37,083 nucleotides of DNA from JBBDXA01 sp040902585. Its GTDB lineage: Bacteria > Planctomycetota > Phycisphaerae > Phycisphaerales > Phycisphaeraceae. Below are positions 31,615 to 37,083 of this stretch, piece after piece (the first letter of the stretch is position 1; each line of letters starts with the position of its first letter). A program made the position numbers and the translations under genes. The notes below the pieces were generated by a model. That model worked only from the letters and a program-made list of their open reading frames with translations. It was not told the origin of the DNA and did no database searches. The DNA lies in NCBI GenBank assembly GCA_040902585.1, contig JBBDXA010000086.1, forward strand, positions 1 through 37,083, in the 5' to 3' direction.

Positions 31615-33081
31615 ATGTACCTCTTCACCTGCTCATCCTGTGGTCACGGCGAGAAAAGCCCCTTTGCCCGCGTCGGCGCGGTCACGATCTGCGTCGGCTG
31701 CAAGCAGCCGATCCAGCTTCGCCAAGAAGACATCAAGCGGCATTTTCGCCTCAAAACCGACCTGGATGACGAACTCTTCCGCGTGGCGATGGTGCAGCAC
31801 TCGTCCCCCGAAGAGATTGCCGTCAAGGCGGAAGCCCACCACGACCCGGCTGAGTTGGAACTGCACGAAGCGGTGACCGACGAAGGCGAGCACGCCCAGG
31901 AACATCACGACGCGACGGCACTGGCGGCGATCGCCGAGGGCCGCGCCGGCCGCGCCGAATCGGAACGGCGAACCGACTCGGCCCGCCGCCGCCGGGCCGC
32001 GCCGCCCACGCCGCCTTCACTCAGCGGCGCGGAACTGGCGCAGCACCTGGCCCGCGCTCGCGGTCGCAAGACGCTCATGATCGGCGGCGGACTCGGCGTC
32101 GCGGCTGTCATTCTCCTCGTCGTCGTCATCTCCCTGATGTCCGGCAACACCGCGCCCCCGCCGACGGATCCGAACAAAGACACCAACATCGCCGTGACCG
32201 ATCCGCCCAAGGACCAGGGCACGCCCGTGATTCCCGTGGTCGATCCGAACAAGGACAAGAGTACGCCGCCGCCCGATCCGACCAAGGACAAGACGACGGT
32301 GGTGCCGCCCCCGCCGCCGGTCGTGCGCGTGAAGGCGTATCCGATGGGCATCGACCGCTGGCAGAACGTCAACGAGCCTTATCGGGCGGTGCCGATCGCC
32401 GGCGGCGTCGCGGTGTTGAATCAGACCAGTGAAGTGCTGCCCGATGGCAACCGGCTGTTTCGCGCGGAAGTCGGCAGCAAGACTTCGGGCGCTTCGGCAC
32501 TGGCGACGGTGAGTCTGGTGAATGATGAAGATCGGGTTTACGCGCGGTTCGAGCGGCCGCTGGTTTTACTGGAGAACCAGCAGCCTCGGACGCTGGAACT
32601 GTCGATCCCCGTCGAGCTGGCGCGATCGATGGCGACGCTCTACTGCTCCGTGCAGCCGATCGATACAAACGTCGCCAATCCGCGTCTGCTGGACAGCACG
32701 CTGGCGGAAGTGATCAACGCGGGAGAGCCGGCGGTCCTGAAACTGTCGGGGCTGAACAATTCGACTTTCGTGCTCAAGGAAACGGTGTTCGTCCTTCAGG
32801 CGATCGACGAGGGCGGGCGCGTGCAGCGACAATGGCGCATGAAGTACCCGCATCCGCTGGATGCCAAGACCTGGGTGAAGTTCGAAGCCGAGGTGCTGCT
32901 GGAAGGCGGCGAACAGATGCCCAAGTGGCGCGTGCTGGCGGCGGGCCTGCCGACAGGCGCGGAGGTGACGGACCCGCCCAAGGACAAGACGGAGCCGGAG
33001 CCGCCGGTGGTTCGACCTGATGAACGCCCGCTGAAGGATCCGATTCCCATTCGCCCGGGGCGCGGGCTGTTTGACTTCTGA
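31615..33081 (+). CDS. Zinc-ribbon transmembrane protein with large external domain
   Basis: 488 residues from ATG 31615; a GTG five codons upstream is an alternative. The N-terminus is a zinc ribbon (Cys6, Cys9, Cys26, Cys29 in CSSC and CVGC) followed by a charged, His/Glu/Ala-rich linker. One transmembrane helix (about 154-176) precedes a Pro/Lys/Asp-rich stalk with repeated PNKDK/PPKDK units. The remaining 270 residues look like a beta-rich extracytoplasmic domain (aromatic and Val/Leu-alternating segments such as PLVLLENQQPRTLELSIPV). A further PPKDK unit and an Arg-rich tail end the protein. The N-inside topology would link a cytoplasmic metal site to an external domain. Function unknown. 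Confidence 0.85.
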   Translation: MYLFTCSSCGHGEKSPFARVGAVTICVGCKQPIQLRQEDIKRHFRLKTDLDDELFRVAMVQHSSPEEIAVKAEAHHDPAELELHEAVTDEGEHAQEHHDATALAAIAEGRAGRAESERRTDSARRRRAAPPTPPSLSGAELAQHLARARGRKTLMIGGGLGVAAVILLVVVISLMSGNTAPPPTDPNKDTNIAVTDPPKDQGTPVIPVVDPNKDKSTPPPDPTKDKTTVVPPPPPVVRVKAYPMGIDRWQNVNEPYRAVPIAGGVAVLNQTSEVLPDGNRLFRAEVGSKTSGASALATVSLVNDEDRVYARFERPLVLLENQQPRTLELSIPVELARSMATLYCSVQPIDTNVANPRLLDSTLAEVINAGEPAVLKLSGLNNSTFVLKETVFVLQAIDEGGRVQRQWRMKYPHPLDAKTWVKFEAEVLLEGGEQMPKWRVLAAGLPTGAEVTDPPKDKTEPEPPVVRPDERPLKDPIPIRPGRGLFDF

Positions 33082-33146
33082 TGCGCGGCCAAGGGAGACG
33101 CGCCCACGTCCGCCCATCGCCCTCACCGCCCTGTTGATACTTTTCC

Positions 33147-34340
33147 ATGCTCCTTCCCCTCCGCACTGACCGGCCGTTGCGCTCCACACCGGTCGTGAAC
33201 TACGCGCTGATCGCGGCCAACGTGATCATCTTCCTCCTCACCGCCGGCCAGATCGCCCAGGCCACCGCCCTTCTGAACGATGTGCCCAACTGGAACGTGG
33301 TCGAGCACACCTTTCCCGTCACAAGCTTTTACCTTCACCCCGAATCGCCCCACCTTTACCAGTTCATCACCAGCGCGTTTCTCCATGCCGACACCTGGCA
33401 CCTCCTGGGCAACATGCTCTTCCTCTACGTCTTCGGCAATAGCCTGGAAGACCGGCTCGGCAAGGTCGGGTTCCTCGGCTTCTACCTCGGCGGCGCGATC
33501 CTCTCCGGCCTGGGCCACGTGATGATGGAAACCTCGCCCGTGCTCGGCGCATCGGGCGCGGTCACCAGCGTCACCGGCGCGTACCTCGCGCTCTTTCCCT
33601 TGAGTAAAGTCACCGTGCTGTTTTTCATGTTCATCATCGGGTTCATCGAAATCCCCAGCATGTGGCTGATCATCTTCTTCTTCATTCAGGATGGCATCCA
33701 GTATTCAGCCCGCGCCGGCGGCGTGGCCTACCTGGCGCACATGACGGGCACGGTGTACGGCTTCCTGCTGGGCATGTCGCTCCTGTGGCTGCGACTGCTG
33801 CCGCGCGAACCTTATGACATGCTCAGCCTCTGGGCCCATCGGCGAAGGCGCGCGACCTTCTCCGCGCTGACCCAGCAGGGCTATCGGCCCTGGCAGCACA
33901 GCAAAGCAGCGAAGCAGTTCGAAGAGCCTGAGAAAAAACCGCTCACCGCCGCCGAGCAGCGCATCATGGACAAACGCGCCCAGGTCAGCGCCAAGCTCAA
34001 CTCACACAACATGGACCGCGCCGGCGAGATGTACGCCGAGTTGCTCGACCTGGACGCGGGCCAGGTGTTCAGCCTTCAGCAGCAGACCGATCTGGCGAAT
34101 CACTTCGTGCAGATGGGCCGCCATGAACTGGCCGCCCGCGCGTACGAACTCCTGCTGGACAGCTATCGCACCTTCCCCAATCGCGAACAGGTGCAGCTCA
34201 TGCTCGCGGTGATCTACGTGCGCTACCTGCGTCGAGGTGATCGAGCACGCCAACTGATCCTTGACCTTCAACCGCGCCTTGTTGACAGCGGCGAAAAGGA
34301 ACTGGCGGGCTCGCTGTTGAAACAGATCGGCATGGCGTAG
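33147..34340 (+). CDS. Rhomboid intramembrane serine protease with helical C-terminal extension
   Basis: 397 residues. Rhomboids cleave single-pass membrane proteins inside the bilayer. The conserved WHLLGNMLFLYVFGNSLED (84-102), the active-site Ser136 in GASGAV, and His198 in YLAHMTGTVYG give a Ser-His dyad with near-usual spacing; the family 'HxGG' is HMTG here. Six or seven TM segments fit within residues about 15-215. A charged linker (about 220-270) leads to a soluble C-terminal region (about 275-397) with TPR-like paired helices (AGEMYAELLDLDAG, AARAYELLLDSY), which may bind partners. No Shine-Dalgarno site is seen before ATG 33147. The neighbours give no clue to the substrate. Confidence 0.93.
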   Translation: MLLPLRTDRPLRSTPVVNYALIAANVIIFLLTAGQIAQATALLNDVPNWNVVEHTFPVTSFYLHPESPHLYQFITSAFLHADTWHLLGNMLFLYVFGNSLEDRLGKVGFLGFYLGGAILSGLGHVMMETSPVLGASGAVTSVTGAYLALFPLSKVTVLFFMFIIGFIEIPSMWLIIFFFIQDGIQYSARAGGVAYLAHMTGTVYGFLLGMSLLWLRLLPREPYDMLSLWAHRRRRATFSALTQQGYRPWQHSKAAKQFEEPEKKPLTAAEQRIMDKRAQVSAKLNSHNMDRAGEMYAELLDLDAGQVFSLQQQTDLANHFVQMGRHELAARAYELLLDSYRTFPNREQVQLMLAVIYVRYLRRGDRARQLILDLQPRLVDSGEKELAGSLLKQIGMA

Positions 34341-34376
34341 TCGCGAGGGCGGGGCTCCCGTCGAGCCATCGTTTTC

Positions 34377-34476
34377 AACGCGGAGGCGCAGAGCAGACAG
34401 AGTTCGCAGAGACATGCAATGAATCCGATTAAGTGTTCAACTCCGTGTTCTCTTTCCTCTCCGCGCCTCTGCGTTT
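34377..34476. repeat. AACGCxGAGGCGCAGAG-type inverted repeat
   Basis: The left arm AACGCGGAGGCGCAGAG (34377-34393) pairs with CTCCGCGCCTCTGCGTTT in the right half (ending at 34476). The unit 'AACGCAGAGGCGCAGAG' is a frequent intergenic sequence in many bacterial phyla, from memory. The element sits between the rhomboid and mutarotase genes on the plus strand. Confidence 0.6.
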
Positions 34477-34541
34477 AAGACGGACTGGTTCGATGCTCAT
34501 TGCAATCATGGGCGCACAACGAAATACCACCGAGGCGCAAC

Positions 34542-35474
34542 ATGGACTCGACCAAAGTCATCGATCAACTCAACGCACACATGGGCATTCCCGCCGGCAT
34601 CCGCTTCGAGGCCGGCGAAGGCGGGCTCGTCCGCGCGGCCATCACCGCAGGCGGCGCGACAGCCCATGTTTACCTGCACGGTGCCCACGTCACGCACTTC
34701 CAGCCCGCGGGGCAGGAGCCGCTGATCTTCATGAGCAAGGCCAGCCGGTTCGAGAGCGGCAAACCGATCCGCGGCGGCGTGCCCGTCTGCTTCCCGTGGT
34801 TCGGCGCCAAGGCTGACGATCCCAAGGCCGCAGCGCACGGCTTCGTCCGCGATCGCAACTGGAAGTTCAAGACGGTGGAGAAGCAGCCGGACGGCTCGAT
34901 TAACGTCACGCTGATTTTGAAGTGGAGTCCGCGCACGCTGGAGCTGTGGCCGCACCATTTCAGCGCGACGTACTCCGTGACGCTGCATGGCGACGGGCAG
35001 CGCCTCTCGCTGGAACTGACCGCGAAGAATCTCAACCCTTCCGACGGCGAACCGATCACCTTCGAAGCGGCGCTGCACACTTACCTCCTCATCGGCGACA
35101 TCCATCAGGCCCGCGTCACCGGCCTGAATAACGTCGAGTACATCGACAAAGTCGATAGCTTCACACGCAAGCGGCAGCAGGATGCCATCACCTTCACCGG
35201 CGAGACGGATCGCGTGTACCTCAGCACCACAGCAGCCTGCGAAGTGACCGACCCGGCCATGAAACGCCGCATCCGCATCGAGAAATCAGGCTCGAACACG
35301 ACGGTGGTCTGGAACCCGTGGATCAATAAGGCCAAGGCGATGGCGGACTTCGGCGATGACGAGTGGCCGAACATGATGTGCATCGAAACCGCCAACGCCG
35401 GCGAGAACGCGGTGACGATTCAGCCGAAGAAGAGTCACGCGATGAAGACGGTGATTTCGTGTGCGGCGATGTGA
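34542..35474 (+). CDS. D-hexose-6-phosphate mutarotase (YeaD-like)
   Basis: 310 residues. These enzymes interconvert the anomers of hexose 6-phosphates and belong to the aldose 1-epimerase superfamily. GAHVTHFQPAG, the family sequence RGGVPVCFPWFG (catalytic-site region), AHGFVRDRNW, EAALHTYLLIGDI, and the acidic C-terminal WPNMMCIETANA with its conserved Glu are present. GAGG lies about seven bases before the ATG at 34542 and a longer in-frame start is less suitable. No adjacent sugar-pathway gene appears; its transcription may be independent. A short convergent intergenic region of 12 bases separates it from the lipoprotein gene on the other strand. Confidence 0.92.
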   Translation: MDSTKVIDQLNAHMGIPAGIRFEAGEGGLVRAAITAGGATAHVYLHGAHVTHFQPAGQEPLIFMSKASRFESGKPIRGGVPVCFPWFGAKADDPKAAAHGFVRDRNWKFKTVEKQPDGSINVTLILKWSPRTLELWPHHFSATYSVTLHGDGQRLSLELTAKNLNPSDGEPITFEAALHTYLLIGDIHQARVTGLNNVEYIDKVDSFTRKRQQDAITFTGETDRVYLSTTAACEVTDPAMKRRIRIEKSGSNTTVVWNPWINKAKAMADFGDDEWPNMMCIETANAGENAVTIQPKKSHAMKTVISCAAM

Positions 35475-35486
35475 CGTGAATCTGCG

Positions 35487-36269
35487 TCATTCCGACGCCC
35501 AGGAAATCTCCTTGACGATGCCCCTCTGATCAAACTCGACCAACAAATAGTGCTCCCACGGCACGCGCCGAGACGAAGGGTAAACCCAAAAGTCCGGACC
35601 GGCGTTCGGGTAACCATCACGGTTGTCCAAGCCATCGCCTAGCTTCTCGCGCACCTCGGCTTTTGTCGTGCCGTTGACGTGAATGTGCGCGTCGATGATC
35701 TGCACAAGCGCGTAATAGTTTCGTTGCTCGTGCCACTGCCGATAGACGCTCGCGGGTACGTCGTTCACTGGCGCTCGGATGGCGCTGGCGTTCGCGGTGA
35801 ATGTGATCGGATACCAACCCGCAACCTCTCGCTCATCGACAGCAAAGTCGTATTGCAGATAGTCGCGCACCGCCACCTGCGTCGCTTCGGGCTCCCGCGA
35901 CAGTACGCCGCCGAAGAACGTATCACCCTGGCGGCGCAGGATCGAGCCGAGCACCGCGGCGTGCCCCTGTGCGGACGCGGCATCGAAAGGGGCGCGTGTG
36001 GTCAGTTCAAATATCACGTGCAAGTCAGAACCGTCGCGACGCAGGCAACCGTCCACGATCTTGCGGTAGTCGTAGCCCGCGGCACGAGCGACAGCGATTG
36101 TGTCATCGCAGCCGTAGCATGATGAGCCGAACTCCGAAGCGCTCGCCTTCGCGATTACGTCGGATGTGTCAGGTCGCAACGCAGCACAACCCGAAGCGAG
36201 CACTGCGAATGAGATGATGGCGAATCGCAACGTCACGAGTGCTCTCAGTTCAGATCCGTGCAAACCCAT
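35487..36269 (-). CDS. Putative lipoprotein of unknown function
   Basis: 260 residues. The N-terminal hydrophobic stretch ends in LASGC, a standard lipobox. The mature part has CYGC near residue 51, a predominantly alpha/beta composition and an aromatic-rich C-terminal half (FWVYPSSRRVPWEHYLLVEF). No known domain is recognised. The ATG at 36269 overlaps the end of the upstream gene by 25 bases; a GTG at 36236 is a possible non-overlapping start. Overlap implies co-transcription with the cut gene to its right. The codon and composition style is similar to the neighbours. Confidence 0.65.
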   Translation of the reverse strand: MGLHGSELRALVTLRFAIISFAVLASGCAALRPDTSDVIAKASASEFGSSCYGCDDTIAVARAAGYDYRKIVDGCLRRDGSDLHVIFELTTRAPFDAASAQGHAAVLGSILRRQGDTFFGGVLSREPEATQVAVRDYLQYDFAVDEREVAGWYPITFTANASAIRAPVNDVPASVYRQWHEQRNYYALVQIIDAHIHVNGTTKAEVREKLGDGLDNRDGYPNAGPDFWVYPSSRRVPWEHYLLVEFDQRGIVKEISWASE

Positions 36270-37083
36270 GTCCCCTGCGTGCCGATGCGCACCTCTTGCA
36301 ACAGATGCAATTTCACGAACGGCCCGAGCTTGCTCACCAAGGCCGCGGCCGCCTTCGCTTCACCGGTAAACAGGTGCAGCACGGGTTCCGCTTTCGCGTC
36401 GAACTTGCACTGCCGCTGCGTGAGGGCGAGCAGTTCCAGGTGTTCACGCACCCAGTCGCGGACTTCGATCAGGTCCACGATCGCCGCCCTTAGTTCGCCG
36501 GCCGTCTGCCGGCGCAAGAGGTGAACGCGGCCGTCCTGATCGAGCAGCAGTTGCGTCTGCGGCTCCTTCGGATATCGCGCATCGAGCGCCAGGCCGCCGC
36601 CCATCGAAGAGACGATCATGCCCGCCAGATCAGGCTCACCGGTGATCGCCGCTTCCGGGCTTGATGTCGCGGCCTTGGGCGCACTGCCGGAGCGCGGCAT
36701 GCCGCGCGGCATCGCGCCGGCCTTCACCACAGGCATCATGTCGGGCACGCGCGAAGGTGTTTCGATCTCATCCAACTCATCAGTCATCTGAGTCATCTCA
36801 GTCATCTCGGTCATCGGTTCAGCAACAGAAGGCATGGCAGGTCTCCGGGAAGCGAGAGCCGCTTCCTCACGAATGGCTTGGGTGTCAGCGGGAAGTGAAG
36901 GTTCATCGAACGATTGTGTTTCTTGTTCCTGGACAACAGGCGCGGCGGCAGGCGCGGCAACAGGCTGCTCGTCCAGAAACGCCTTGACCATCGGCCAAAG
37001 GGCATCACCCTGGAAGGTGCCGATCACGCGCAGATACACCGGCGTCATCTGCTTGCGGCTGGCGATCAGCTCGATCGGCTGAC
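36245..37083 (-). CDS. 3' part of an unrecognised gene, 5' end outside the window
   Basis: The frame stays open to the right edge; the residues before the first in-window ATG (37048) read QPIELIASRKQ and continue sensibly, so the protein starts beyond the window. It has an N-terminal segment with YLRVIGTFQGDALWPMVKAF, a Pro/Ala/Glu-rich linker with a MTEMTEMTQMTD run (encoded by 9-base repeats near 36784-36816), a Met/Arg/Gly/Ser-rich stretch, and a C-terminal region (about the last 110 residues) with mixed alpha/beta sequence. I recognise no family. It overlaps the lipoprotein gene start. Confidence 0.75.
   Translation of the reverse strand, partial: QPIELIASRKQMTPVYLRVIGTFQGDALWPMVKAFLDEQPVAAPAAAPVVQEQETQSFDEPSLPADTQAIREEAALASRRPAMPSVAEPMTEMTEMTQMTDELDEIETPSRVPDMMPVVKAGAMPRGMPRSGSAPKAATSSPEAAITGEPDLAGMIVSSMGGGLALDARYPKEPQTQLLLDQDGRVHLLRRQTAGELRAAIVDLIEVRDWVREHLELLALTQRQCKFDAKAEPVLHLFTGEAKAAAALVSKLGPFVKLHLLQEVRIGTQGTWVCTDLN

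Noticed and set aside
1..37083. tRNA, rRNA, riboswitch and insertion-sequence genes
   Set aside because: The intergenic stretches were read on both strands and none contained a tRNA-like cloverleaf, a known riboswitch core or a transposase frame. Small structured RNAs cannot be excluded without a covariance-model search.

Overview
The window looks like a piece of a Planctomycetota chromosome, most likely class Phycisphaerae. The evidence is the paired DUF1592 and DUF1552 proteins (a planctomycete hallmark), a Tat-exported Gfo/Idh/MocA oxidoreductase, a fused SecD-SecF protein, scattered type II pseudopilin-like proteins, several zinc-ribbon membrane proteins, many lipoproteins, GC-rich coding sequence and a mixture of strong and absent Shine-Dalgarno sites. 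No rRNA, tRNA, CRISPR array, transposase or phage gene was found.

Layout. 1-5 kb: Tat-exported sugar-type oxidoreductase and a small lipoprotein (both minus), then a YmdB-type phosphoesterase, a YjfB-like small protein, a pseudopilin, a zinc-ribbon membrane protein and a short secreted protein (plus). 5-11 kb: secDF, pdxJ and an SGNH-hydrolase-like lipoprotein. 11-15 kb: two unrelated-in-sequence but similarly built membrane/coiled-coil proteins on either side of a toxin-antitoxin pair, then nrdR. 15-21 kb: a secreted leucine-rich-repeat protein ending in a cytochrome c'-like domain, then a two-gene RND efflux operon (adaptor and pump, with no outer-membrane channel here). 21-24 kb: M24 peptidase, coiled-coil lipoprotein and GspG-like pseudopilin (minus). 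24-31 kb: a minus-strand cluster of a giant DUF1592 protein, a two-gene nucleotidyltransferase cassette and a DUF1552 protein. 31-37 kb: two zinc-ribbon membrane proteins, a rhomboid protease with a helical tail, a hexose-6-phosphate mutarotase, a lipoprotein and the 3' part of an unrecognised gene cut by the window edge.

How the genes work together. Most are single housekeeping or envelope genes: protein export (SecDF), cofactor synthesis (PdxJ), ribonucleotide reductase control (NrdR), efflux and membrane proteolysis. The DUF1592/DUF1552 cluster is probably a secreted haem-containing system of unknown substrate. Two small accessory modules stand out: the toxin-antitoxin pair at 12.0-12.7 kb, and the nucleotidyltransferase plus 70-residue partner inserted with tight spacing between the DUF1592 and DUF1552 genes.

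Intergenic DNA is unusually rich in long inverted repeats. At least nine distinct hairpin-forming elements with arms of about 11 to 38 bases lie just downstream of or between genes. Only two regions have the form of classic U-tailed terminators. The candidates most worth following are the nucleotidyltransferase cassette, the leucine-rich-repeat/cytochrome fusion, the toxin-antitoxin pair with a two-part antitoxin, and the hairpin families.
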